Made by a program: the position numbers and the translations under genes. Below the pieces are notes generated by a model. That model was not told where the DNA came from, searched no databases, and saw only the letters and a list, made by a program, of their open reading frames with translations. Shown here piece by piece: positions 10,539 through 19,475 of a DNA stretch of 41,096 bases (position 1 is its first letter; each line of letters starts with the position of its first letter). Location: the NCBI RefSeq assembly GCF_000521485.1, contig NZ_BAVS01000029.1, positions 1-41,096 of the forward strand. The letters are read 5' to 3'. The DNA is from Gracilibacillus boraciitolerans JCM 21714 (GTDB lineage: Bacteria; Bacillota; Bacilli; Bacillales; Amphibacillaceae).

Positions 10539-11937
10539 CTATCCTGTAATTTTCGACACAAACTTTTTCCCTTCAATTTCCCGCAACACGCTCCTTAAGT
10601 CTTTCGCATTATTAAATATTCCTTTAATCAACTTCACGGTTTCATAAGCTACATGAATATCCAGAGACTCTTCTTCTGTATGTTCATCCATAAAACCTAC
10701 AGAAAGATTAACGCTTTGAATACCTTTTTCTGCCCAAATCCTTGTATCACTGCTCCCGCCATTCGTGCACTTCCATTCCGTTAATCCTTCCTCTAACGAT
10801 ACACGTTCTATGAACTTCCCATACGCTTCATCACAAAAAGGAATGTAACCACCACAAGATGTGACAATATCACCTTTACCTCTTCGATCTACGACGATTG
10901 CAGCATCTGTTCCCCCAAAGGAAATAGTCATCCAGATTTCGTGCTCCAATAAGTCCGCGTTCTTCCTCTATCGTAAAAATGTATTTTACCTTTCCGCTGA
11001 ATGAGGAATGGACAAGTGACTCCGCTATGTTTAGCAGGATTGCCACACCTGCTCTGTCATCTGCACCAAGTATTCCCTCGCTGCTGGTCCAGATAGAATC
11101 AATCTTACTAATTTTGCGATCCGCATTTATTTCAACAACCGTATCCAGGTGTGCATTTAATAAGATGGTTGGCCCATTTCCTGAATTGTATGTCTTCTCA
11201 GCTAATAAATTTCCGTGCCGATCGGTTGAAATATTATCTACAAAAGGTTGGAGTTTCTCTTTTACAAACTCACGTACAAGACTTTCATCACCACTTGTTC
11301 CAGGTATTGTTAAGAGCCCCCCCTCAAGTGATAGATAAAACATTTGCTCCTTAATATACTCTAACCCTAACTCAAGCCAATGTTCTTCAATAAGGCTCAT
11401 TTTTTCAGCCAGATCTAGCAGTTCATTTTTTTGAGCGTGTAAATAAATACAATAACTATTACGTTGTTCACGATAATACACCCGTTTTAATCCTAATGCC
11501 AAAAGCATTCCTGCTAACTGATCGATGTCTTTTTCTTTTTTCACCATCACATGAGGAGACCTTTTTCCATGACCATCACAAGAACCCTTCGTATGAAATC
11601 CCAGGCGATTGAACTGACGAACGATTCCGCATATATACGTATCTAGCTCCTCCACCTTGGGATCCTCCTGCCCTGGTTCGAACCATAGACCTTCGCCTCG
11701 CCCTCGATTCGGAAAATCAAGTATCTTAATCCATTCACACTCTGCAACAGGTTTATCTGCAAGTATCAGGTTTGAGCCTTCCATCCAATAAGATACACCC
11801 AGCGCTTCAAGATTCTTTTGTAAAAACTCTACATTCTCCTTTGTTTCCATCTGACAATCAAATACATTCCCTTCATTTTTTTGTACATTCCATCCGTGAC
11901 GAATAAATAACTGGTTCCATGTTTTCACATCCATCAT
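10539..11937 (-). pseudogene. M20/M42-type metallopeptidase with N-terminal extension, frameshifted
   Basis: Frames 10876-11937 and 10539-10949 join into one protein of about 465 aa if the C5 run at 10912-10916 is reduced to four, giving the junction LWGTDAAIVVDRR. The catalytic half carries the dinuclear-zinc aminopeptidase motifs LLNAHLDTVV, GILGADDRAGVA and TIEEERGLIGAR, then DTRIWAEKG and a final helical region. This suggests a cytosolic peptidase T-like or M42-like aminopeptidase. The first 200 residues form a separate domain with CDGHGKRSPHVMV that I cannot assign. A C7 run (11317-11323) gives EGGLLTIPG where EGLLTIPG is likely. The start at 11937 is the first good ATG. Confidence 0.78.
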
Positions 11938-11988
11938 CCCTTTTCGATTTGTTACATACAGTATCTCAAAAAGAGGATGACACTTATG

Positions 11989-13044
11989 TCATTGATCTAA
12001 TATAAACGTGGTGTCAGTGCGATGCATAATGATATAAGGCATTGCATCGGTATAATAATATGCAGGTTCACTATTCAATGAACGACTGTTAATAATAACA
12101 GATGCAGGTACATCATTCTGTTCCATTTTTCTCTTTAACCGACGGACACTTTGAGTGAATGTGTTATTAGGAATGTTTCCATTTTTAACACTACTAGTGA
12201 AAATCTCAGAAAAGGCGTTTTTCGTTGCAGGACAATGCTCTCCTGTTTTCAAAAAAAGATATCGCATTATCTCCGCTTGATTCACGGATAACTGTATATC
12301 CTTTCCGTTGTAAATTAAGAGGTGATTTCGATCGGTAAAATAAAGAATTATCCTATCTGGAAAAGCCTCACCAAAAGCTATATCATCACATTTTTCTTTC
12401 GAACATCGACTTTCTCCATCTGGTGTAAATATTGCAAAAGCATTAGTTGCCAAAAGATCTTCATTTTGATTAATCTTTTCATATAAAGAAGACCTTTCAA
12501 GCTGAGGTACGTTATCCGGGTTCGCCTTATTCTCCAAACGCTGTAATGCTTGCTGAGCTTCTTCCGCAATATAAAGGGAACTATTAGCTAAATACAATTG
12601 CGTATTATAGAGCTGTTGATTTGTAAGTCTATATTCAGGAGAAGGACAGTCGACATCATGTTTAACAGCTTGTTGAAAATGATTAATCGAATTAGAATAC
12701 CTTCTTTTTTTATAATTCAAAAAGCCTAAACGATAATGAGCTATCGGATTGCGATTGTCATACCTTAGGGCTTTTCTTAAGCTAGCTTCAGCAGTATAGT
12801 CATCCTTCTGAAATTGTGTCTTCAAATATGTTCCATAGCGAATTAAATAGCGAAGGAGCTTCTTTCTAATTTCAGGCAAACTTGACTCATATTCCTTTCC
12901 CCTGTCCCTCGTAATTTTTTTATGAAGTTCTTCATACAGAGATATTATTTGATTTAAAGAACTATCATTTTCCTCATCTGTCAACTGATGAAGATCTATT
13001 TCCAAATCAAAAAGTTCGTCAATCGTTTTTGTTCGTAAAGACAT
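11989..13044 (-). CDS. TPR protein with C-terminal winged-helix-like region
   Basis: This 351-aa protein has an acidic N-terminus. A helical middle (about residues 75-130) has TPR-like repeats: SLRKALRYDNRNPIAHYRLGFLNYKKRRYSNSINHF split over two repeats. The C-terminal region of about 100 residues (VNQAEIMRYLF, then FTQSVRRLKRKM) resembles an OmpR/SARP-type winged helix. It could therefore be a peptide- or protein-sensing transcription regulator. RBS AGAAGG precedes the ATG at 13044. It sits between the AbiE pair and the peptidase on the same strand, but a shared transcript is not obvious. Function unassigned. Confidence 0.6.
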   Translation of the reverse strand: MSLRTKTIDELFDLEIDLHQLTDEENDSSLNQIISLYEELHKKITRDRGKEYESSLPEIRKKLLRYLIRYGTYLKTQFQKDDYTAEASLRKALRYDNRNPIAHYRLGFLNYKKRRYSNSINHFQQAVKHDVDCPSPEYRLTNQQLYNTQLYLANSSLYIAEEAQQALQRLENKANPDNVPQLERSSLYEKINQNEDLLATNAFAIFTPDGESRCSKEKCDDIAFGEAFPDRIILYFTDRNHLLIYNGKDIQLSVNQAEIMRYLFLKTGEHCPATKNAFSEIFTSSVKNGNIPNNTFTQSVRRLKRKMEQNDVPASVIINSRSLNSEPAYYYTDAMPYIIMHRTDTTFILDQ

Positions 13045-13107
13045 GTTTCAGACCTTCTTTCATTCATTACTTGATTTCTTATGAGAAATATTGTGATTAT
13101 TCTGTGA

Positions 13108-14103
13108 TCAATCAGTACGTAGACCTGTTTCAAGACTGGCTACATCCTCAGGAATTTCTTCAGGTAACCAGCCTCTAGTAACAATCTCTTGTAAAGATTT
13201 AATAGATGTCTCATAGTCAACAAAATTTGATAGAAATTCCTTTGTATTTGTTTCATAATCTTCTTTAAAAACTTCATTATCAATTATTTCTTGCATAACC
13301 TCTCGTGGTCTATAACCCGTCTCACAGGAGTAAGTTTTCTTTCCCCTTCTTCTTATTTCTATTATTTGGCTCATCAGAGAGGCTAAGTTCGTCGAATCTA
13401 TTAATCCGCTTTGATAAATCATATGAATATCATAAATATGTCTGGACTTTCGGATATAATCCTTGTCATGATGGTAGTCACATACCGCAAATAGCTTGTC
13501 CAAAAACGTTCGATCGATTGATTGAATACTCATGGAAAAAGGATACATATTATACTCATCGATCAAATAATCTATATTTTCTTTCTCTAAAAATTTGGTT
13601 ATGTAGTTATTAACGAGCTTTATTTCGCACGGAAAGGGTTTAAAGCCAAGGCTGGTTTCAATGAGGATGTGATCTAACATTTGAAAGTCGGTTTCATCCT
13701 GATACGTTCGATTATAACCTATCCTATATTTATTAAAGTGCCTTTTTGAACGTATTGGTTCATCTTGCTCATCATTTAATAAAGCGAAATCTAGTTTTTC
13801 TATTGTTTCTGTTATTGATTGAATCAATGATTTTTGGTGTCTTCTTAATGGACCACTCGTTAACTTATCACCATCAAAGTTAATGGTTAAATCAATATCT
13901 TCAGAAAAGCGATGGATGACATCGTAACACTTTGAAAGAGAGGTCCCACCCTTAAAAACTAGATTAGGCACGACCTCTTGCAAATTTTTCAACAATAGCG
14001 AAACATAATAATCTTTTTCCACCTGAAAAGGTTGTAAGTTAAATTCATCTGCTGCAGCTTCAACGACTTCCCCGAATACTTCCTTATTTTCATGCAAGTT
14101 CAT
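13108..14103 (-). CDS. abiEii: AbiEii nucleotidyltransferase toxin
   Basis: This 331-aa protein of the AbiEii/AbiGii family is the toxin of a type IV toxin-antitoxin and abortive-infection system. The nucleotidyltransferase core shows KGGTSLSKCY (51-60) and FSEDIDL (about 66-72), the conserved GS-type and DxD metal-binding motifs. A conserved DKLFAVCDYH region follows in the C-terminal half. Family members add nucleotides to tRNA or other targets and halt growth. Its start overlaps the antitoxin stop by 14 bp, so the pair is coupled. The gene appears intact, unlike many neighbours. Confidence 0.88.
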   Translation of the reverse strand: MNLHENKEVFGEVVEAAADEFNLQPFQVEKDYYVSLLLKNLQEVVPNLVFKGGTSLSKCYDVIHRFSEDIDLTINFDGDKLTSGPLRRHQKSLIQSITETIEKLDFALLNDEQDEPIRSKRHFNKYRIGYNRTYQDETDFQMLDHILIETSLGFKPFPCEIKLVNNYITKFLEKENIDYLIDEYNMYPFSMSIQSIDRTFLDKLFAVCDYHHDKDYIRKSRHIYDIHMIYQSGLIDSTNLASLMSQIIEIRRRGKKTYSCETGYRPREVMQEIIDNEVFKEDYETNTKEFLSNFVDYETSIKSLQEIVTRGWLPEEIPEDVASLETGLRTD

Positions 14104-14725
14104 TGTAAAGCTCCATTTCTATTACATTTTCCAATGTTTTTCTTGGATATTTTTTTAGATGCTGATTTAATTCACTGATGGTGATATTGGAATTTTGTAA
14201 ATACTTTTTTATCAAGCTTGACCCTTTTTCTAATGGAATTTCACTTACTCGATCATAATCATTTAATAAGTCCAATACTTGTAACAGCTTATAATTCTGA
14301 TCATTAATCTTTATTCTTGGCTTCTTTAGCTTCACGACCTTTTTTCCAAATGTGACTTCGTATTCAAGTCTTCCTGCTTCATTTGTTACGATGGTAGGCA
14401 CACTTGCAGTTTGTGAAGTTAAACCAAGTTGATTCGCAAAATTAGTGCCACTAATATAGCCGATTACATTCTTATCAATCGGTTTAATATATCTCCTTCT
14501 TATTACTTTATCTATGTTTACACGAGGTTTCTTTAATATATTACTAGCTCTCGGGAGATAATAAATACCGTTTTTGACTTTAATCAAATCACCTATATCA
14601 GATAATCTTTTCACATTTTGACGTAAGGCCTCATCTGACATATCTATTCTTTTTTTTAATTCCTTTGTAAATACAGGCTCATCGTAACCATATTCTTTTA
14701 TAATGACTTCATAAAGCTTATTCAC
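14090..14725 (-). CDS. AbiEi/DUF6088-type antitoxin
   Basis: This 211-aa protein immediately precedes and overlaps abiEii. It has an N-terminal winged helix (about residues 1-60, with DEALRQNVKRL) that in AbiEi proteins binds the promoter for autorepression. A middle part follows with YISGTNFANQLGLTSQ, typical of the DUF6088/AbiEi antitoxin C-domain. The GTG start at 14725 has AGGAGGG upstream. Family knowledge says it neutralises AbiEii and represses the operon. The gene appears intact. Confidence 0.82.
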   Translation of the reverse strand: MNKLYEVIIKEYGYDEPVFTKELKKRIDMSDEALRQNVKRLSDIGDLIKVKNGIYYLPRASNILKKPRVNIDKVIRRRYIKPIDKNVIGYISGTNFANQLGLTSQTASVPTIVTNEAGRLEYEVTFGKKVVKLKKPRIKINDQNYKLLQVLDLLNDYDRVSEIPLEKGSSLIKKYLQNSNITISELNQHLKKYPRKTLENVIEMELYNELA

Positions 14726-14748
14726 CTTACATCCCTCCTGACACCTTT

Positions 14749-14776
14749 ATTATAGCACTAATTCAATATTATGTAA
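14749..14776 (-). promoter_or_regulatory. promoter of the abiE operon
   Basis: On the minus strand, TTACAT (14771-14776) and TATAAT (14749-14754) are 16 bp apart. They lie 24 bp upstream of the antitoxin start, with the RBS between. This is a good sigma-A type match. AbiEi family proteins usually repress such promoters, but I did not identify a clear operator repeat. Confidence 0.6.
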
Positions 14777-14925
14777 CGTATTAAGTTTTTGTTTATCCTA
14801 AACGTGACATTTTCAATCAAAATTTTAAATGCTTATTATTCAAAGTTATTCAAATCTTACAGGTGTCTGAGAAAATGAATACGTCCTATTTTAATGGTAC
14901 AATTATGAATATCACAAACTTATAA

Positions 14926-15216
14926 TTCAACACCTATCCACATGTTGATACCTTAACAATTATATGGAAGCTAATTAATAATTACCGAAAGATTGGACCT
15001 GCTATCGTTGCGGACATTGCGAAGCATACACAGTTCAATGATGATTTTACGTCAGCGATTATCTTATATGTGCTGCCACAATTTGAGGGGGGGTTACCCG
15101 TATACCAAATAAAAGAGTTTATCACCAAGCTTGACGAGCAAACTGACGTTATCATTGAAAAAGATTATCTAAATGACTTTGTGAATGACTTTTTTGAAGC
15201 TGGTGAAATGGAATGA
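14926..15216 (+). pseudogene. C-terminal remnant of a McrB-like/AAA restriction ATPase
   Basis: An open stretch without a usable start reads IIWKLINNYRKIGPAIVADI, then ILYVLPQFEG and a charged tail. It ends with TGA overlapping the next ATG (ATGA). I associate this tail with McrB/MoxR-like ATPases of restriction systems that precede a nuclease gene, but from memory only. No Walker motifs remain, so most of the gene was lost near the AbiE promoter. A G7 run (15087-15093) gives FEGGLPVY where FEGLPVY is likely. Confidence 0.55.
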
Positions 15217-16493
15217 GTAGAAAAGAAGAGGAAATGTTAGAGGAGATTTCTGGATTTCTTCATGGTTATTTAAAAGCTGGAAATGTAAGAATTAATTCCT
15301 TTTTATCGAAAACGAATCTTAACATTTCTAATTTGCAGCAATTATTAATGATACGTTTTCTATTATTAAAAGAAACAAAGAATTTTGCCAAAAGGCTACC
15401 TTTTTTACTCAAGAATTTCAAAACCACTACAGCTACTCGTAAGGAAACAAATATTGGGGGGGAAGTAAGAGGAGAAATTGATTGGGCGGAAACAACGAAG
15501 AGTCGTTTAGTAAGAAATCATAAAGATCGGACCATCTTTTCAACGAATGAAAGTATTCGGTCTTATGATATACCAGAGAATCTAGTATTGAAGGAATTAC
15601 TAGGGATACTTTACAGACTGCTTTTTCATGATTCCTATCTGAAGGGATTTGAAAAAGCTGCATGGTTCGCAGAATGGTAGGATTTAAAATCCAATATAGA
15701 ATATGCGTTTAAATACAATGTTTATTTGCAACGGGTAAATCAAGCACACGTTAGTGATCGTACCGTTCAAAAAACAAGACACCATAGAAATAGCTTATAT
15801 CATGAAGCAGCACAATTATTAGTGTCTTATCGCAAAATAATAAAAGGGCAGTACACGGAAGATGACTTAAAAATGTTACTCCGAGAAACCTTTATTGCGC
15901 CAGAAAATCAGGATGTGTTATTTGAACTATACTGGATTGTACAGATAATTAAGCAACAGACGGAAAATAGTCAATTATATCTCATGGATGGCGGACAGAA
16001 TAAAGTAGCAGCATGGGAGGATAATTCTCGTATTTATCACTTGTACCATGATTCAAGTGGCTCTGATTCTGTCATATTTCATATACCGAGCCGTGAAATT
16101 GCAGGTAATAACCATCCCTACCTTCAACAAAAGCATCAATCTTTAGAAGCAACCAAGGATTTAACACAAGATATCTTTGGCCGTAATGTTACTAGTCATT
16201 TATGGCGAGGGAGACCTGACTTCCTTATCGAAGTATACGAAAAAGCGACCAATAGATTAACGGAGCTTACAATCGGTGAAGTGAAGAATACCTCAAGAGT
16301 GGAATATGCAGCGACAGGATTAGAAGAACTTGTTGAGTATCTATATTTGGTGAAGGATCGTAAAGGAAATTACTTAATGAATAGTGATGTGACGGTTCAA
16401 GGGATGTTATGCTTAGACCAAATCGCAGTTGATAGTAAAAGTTTTGGGATGGTAAATGTTCTAAGTAGGAGTAATAGGAGGTCTCACCTGTGA
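15213..16493 (+). pseudogene. restriction-type nuclease with in-frame amber stop
   Basis: One frame runs from the ATG at 15213 to TGA at 16493, interrupted only by TAG at 15678-15680 (AEW*DLKSN). The full protein would be about 426 aa. The N-half has GEVRGEIDWAET and DIPENLVLKELL, similar in style to DUF2357/McrC-type proteins. The C-half has a PD-(D/E)xK-like end (RPDFLIEV, TIGEVKNTS). I infer the nuclease partner of the ATPase remnant just upstream, a second modification-dependent or phage-restriction system. A G7 run (15456-15462) gives an extra Gly. Readthrough cannot be excluded, but a nonsense mutation is simpler. Confidence 0.62.
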
Positions 16494-16507
16494 ATAATTC
16501 CGAATTA

Positions 16508-16541
16508 AACCAGTTATTCTCAAATAGAATAACTGGTTTTC
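16508..16541 (+). terminator. strong Rho-independent terminator
   Basis: A perfect 13-bp stem, AACCAGTTATTCT (16508-16520) pairing with 16526-16538 around a CAAAT loop, is followed by TTC and a T-rich stretch. It lies just past the restriction nuclease stop. A GTG with a good AGGAGG sits at 16490, but its short ORF runs through this hairpin and is probably not a gene. Confidence 0.75.
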
Positions 16542-16640
16542 TATTAGGGTTAAGTTTATTATTTTAAAGCTTGTTATATAATAAAGATCTTGTAACTAAG
16601 AAAGTTTTTCAAGTAAACTACGGACTAGTTCTCTCTTATC

Positions 16641-17048
16641 TTAAATATCAATATTATTAATTAGTAATTCAGCTTGTTCTGCACTTATTTGATAATATTC
16701 CCCCCCAGACGGTGTTTTTAAGATTACCATCTCTGAAGCTAACCATATTGTTCTTTTAAATTTACTTGTATTTTCTTTTTGATTATAAATTTCGATTATT
16801 GCGTTTGGTTTAGCTTGTTTAACCAGATCTGGTTCATTAATTGCATCCGCATTTTCAATTAGACTCGCTATCTCATCAATTTCCTCTTTATTTTCAATAG
16901 TATGAATTAATGTTGCTCCTTCTATTTGATAATTGGTTTCGCTCGAGTGGTCAGTGAAGTTCGGTTCTGATATCTTAAGAATTTCTGAATTGGATGAACA
17001 TGCAGTTAGTATCATTAAAGATAATAGAGATATTTTAATTAATTTCAT
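16641..17048 (-). CDS. putative lipoprotein, 135 aa
   Basis: The N-terminus is a lipoprotein signal: basic MKLIK, a hydrophobic stretch and lipobox LTAC (Cys at about residue 17). It should be lipidated and anchored on the outer face of the membrane. The mature part is hydrophilic and contains no domain I recognise. C7 at 16700-16706 gives PSGGEYY. The Shine-Dalgarno region is itself a G8 tract (C8 at 17057-17064, plus strand) about nine bases before the ATG, so tract length would change RBS strength and spacing. Confidence 0.65.
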   Translation of the reverse strand: MKLIKISLLSLMILTACSSNSEILKISEPNFTDHSSETNYQIEGATLIHTIENKEEIDEIASLIENADAINEPDLVKQAKPNAIIEIYNQKENTSKFKRTIWLASEMVILKTPSGGEYYQISAEQAELLINNIDI

Positions 17049-17064
17049 CTATTTATCCCCCCCC

Positions 17065-17401
17065 AAGAATATAAATAAAAGAGAAAGAACAACACAAGTA
17101 GTTTTTCATATAGAACTCTTCTCTTTAATTTTTAATTAGAATCATTTACAGATTCGCTACACCAATTTCTGACTTATCTGTTTCTAACCAAACTGAATAT
17201 TCCTACTGTACTTGTATGACGTGAAGATACCATGCAAAGTTACAGACTTTTGGCAAGTAACACAAAAGGCTTATCATCTAGTTCCGGTAATTTTTTTTAG
17301 CAGCCATTGCTTCATCCTTACTTACTACTTTATCTAATACTTCGTGTAACTTCCATTGAATAACCACATATAATCACTGGTAGAATACCTTAAGATTTTA
17401 A
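17065..17401 (-). other. gene-poor stretch with a short coding remnant
   Basis: No intact gene is visible. On the minus strand, about 17240-17375 reads VIQWKLHEVLDKVVSKDE, then across an A8 run in another frame LPELDDKPFVLLAKSL and stop. This is probably the C-terminal remnant of a lost gene with one missing A. Family not recognised. Confidence 0.35.
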
Positions 17402-18260
17402 TTACGCTTTTATGACGAAAACTACTAACTTTGTGAAATTAAAGTACGTTATTAACAAACTGTTCACTGCGCTCCCACAGTTCACGTGCACTGTGCCATC
17501 ATCTTTAAACGCGACGGACATCGGCTTGCCTTTTGAGTAGACTTCTCCTGATTTCCAATCGACTCCTGGTTTTCCCTCTACTAGCTCCGTGAGCATGCGC
17601 GCACTTTTCTCCGGGCTAATTGTCATCAAGTACTTTAACGGCGTGTGATAGAAAATCCTCATGAAGTGATTGGTCTCACTAGCAAAATTAGAACGCACCA
17701 CTCCTGGATGAAAGGCCACGGTTGAGATCCCGCTTTTCCCATAGCGTCGGTCGAGTTCCCGGGTGAATAAGATGTTCTCTAGTTTGCCATAACCATAGGC
17801 CGTTAGAGGGGGCATATCCCTTGTCGTTGTTAAGATCCGTTACATCGAACTTTTTGCCGAACGCATTTGCTGCTGCACTAGAGGTTTGGATGACCTTTGC
17901 CTCACTGTCAATCAGTTGTTCGATAAGTAGCTTCGTTAACAGAAATGGCGCAAGATGATTGACCTGAAAAGTTTTCTCAAATCCGTCCTCGGTCACCTCT
18001 CGTGCTCCCATGATGCCACCTGCATTATTTACCAGCACATCAATTCGGTTATATTGCTTTAGTTCCGAGGCGAGGCGTTTCACGTCGGCCAATCGCGAGT
18101 AATCGGCTAAATGAGAAGGAGCATTGAGTTCTTTTGCAATCCTTTCGGTTTTTTCCTTGGAACGACCGACGAGTACGACATTGTAACCCTTGTTTTTCAA
18201 CTGACGAGCAGCTGCGGCACCAATACCATCACTTGCTCCAGTAATTATGATTGTCTGCAT
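17402..18260 (-). pseudogene. short-chain dehydrogenase/reductase, frameshifted
   Basis: Frames 17688-18260 and 17402-17815 join as one SDR of about 285 aa if the G5 run at 17808-17812 (C5 in the gene) becomes four: DKGYAPLTAYGYGKLEN. It has the Rossmann cofactor motif TGASDGIG near the N-terminus, NNAGG, the catalytic Ser in QTSSAAA and Tyr-x3-Lys in YGYGK. The NADP-type start and length suit a classical or retinol-dehydrogenase-like SDR; substrate unknown. The ATG at 18260 has AAGGGAG upstream. As read the catalytic Tyr/Lys are out of frame, so the enzyme would be inactive. Confidence 0.8.
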
Positions 18261-18317
18261 GAATGAAATCTCCCTTCCGTTGTTTGTAAAATTGATCCGT
18301 TATATCTTCTTTTATAT

Positions 18318-18395
18318 CGACTTTTACTTCATCGAAATTATATGACTGTAATTCTATGAAATGATTAGAGATATATAACTCATCCCACTATTTTT
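18318..18395 (-). repeat. degenerate copy of the sequence at about 19231-19310
   Basis: About 80 bp resembles the start region of the decayed membrane gene at 19231-19310. Both copies share TTCATCGAAATTA, then AAATGATTAGA and ATATATAACTCA. On the minus strand both give xSNHFxEL, but this copy has ATC where the other has the ATG start. It looks like a relic of a duplicated gene start, upstream of the SDR gene. Confidence 0.5.
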
Positions 18396-18527
18396 ATTAT
18401 AGACTTTTTTATTTTTCATTGTAAATATAATAGCAACAGCTTGGGCTTGTTCTCTTCAGGTATTATTTACTTTTTTGTTGGAAGTTTGGGACCAGCTATT
18501 AGAGGATTTAACCCATAAAGATAACCA

Positions 18528-19278
18528 TCAACGCTCACGTGCTGCATAATATTTAGCTAATTTAGCTAAAAGTGACTTTCTGAAAATAACATTTTTGTAC
18601 ATTGATTCTTTAGAATTTTCAGCACTCACTTGCTGCTTCGCCTTAGAAATTATTGTTTTAATAAAAATAAACATTAATGTTAAATATACCCGCATAATAG
18701 GCATCATTAAGACAGATCGATAGGATTTATCTACCCCCCCGTTCGTTACCACCCCCCACAAAGTTATACTTTGTCGGTATCTGTTCAGGCATAGCATTGT
18801 AATTCTTAAAGGTAAGGAACACTGTAACCAGTACAATCACAAATGAAATAACAAACCGTAGATTGGAATAGTTGAGTTTTTGTTCACGAAAATCAGTGTC
18901 AACGACAACAAGCTGTGATTTATCTGCTGACCATTTATGATTCTGCTAGAGTATTTTCATGTTACGATGAAAAACCAGATAAATAAGAAAGCTGAGAACC
19001 ATAAACCCGAGCACAATTCCACTAAATAATATACTAACCTTTAGTTCATCTGTAGCAAATGATAGATCTAGTAACAGAAAAATAATAGTCGCCACAATAC
19101 TTAAAATAGCTGTTATCGGTGTCCCAGATCATGATAGTATTAACTGGTTATTAGAAAAGGGTGGAAGAATCGACAGTGCGACAGGACCGATAAAGTTCCT
19201 CAAAAGAAAAATTATTCAATATTTTTTTGCTTCATCGAAATTACCATCTAATTTTAATTCCTTAAAATGATTAGACAT
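18528..19278 (-). pseudogene. DUF1648-family membrane protein, heavily decayed
   Basis: From an ATG at 19278 (MSNHFKELKLDG) the reading passes through several frames and stops. Recognisable parts are a membrane segment with IVATIIFLLLDL, another with GIVLGFMVLSFLIYLVF, then a TAG, then a DUF1648-like stretch NAMPEQIPTKYNFVG and VDKSYRSVLMMPIM. C6 (18752-18757) and C7 (18734-18740) tracts lie exactly in the NFVG-VTNG-VDKSY motif. Reducing them restores frame. DUF1648/SdpI-like proteins are membrane proteins linked to peptide-toxin immunity or regulation. Clearly non-functional as read. Confidence 0.6.
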
Positions 19279-19326
19279 ATATAACTCACCCACCTATTAC
19301 TAATGTAAACTTTTTAGACTTTTCGA

Positions 19327-19371
19327 TTGACTTTTTATTGATTACAGATGTAATATTGTACTACACGTGTA
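19327..19371 (+). promoter_or_regulatory. beta-lactamase promoter with two BlaI operator dyads
   Basis: TTGACT (19327-19332) and TAATAT (19351-19356) are 18 bp apart. The dyad ATTACAGATGTAAT (19341-19354) overlaps the -10, and a second TACACGTGTA lies at 19362-19371. Both match the BlaI/MecI half-site rule TACA...TGTA, so BlaI binding here would block transcription. A G7 run at 19386-19392 lies in the leader between promoter and gene. Confidence 0.75.
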
Positions 19372-19475
19372 ATCCATATAACGGAGGGGGGGAAATTTAG
19401 ACTTCGAATAAAAATAGTTAGTTAAAGCAATAAACGAATACAAGGAATTTACATTAGATAGAAAGCAGGTAACAT

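Noticed and set aside
16490-16560. GTG-start ORF after AGGAGG following the restriction nuclease
   Set aside because: It runs straight through a perfect 13-bp terminator stem and ends soon after; at best the relic start of a lost gene.
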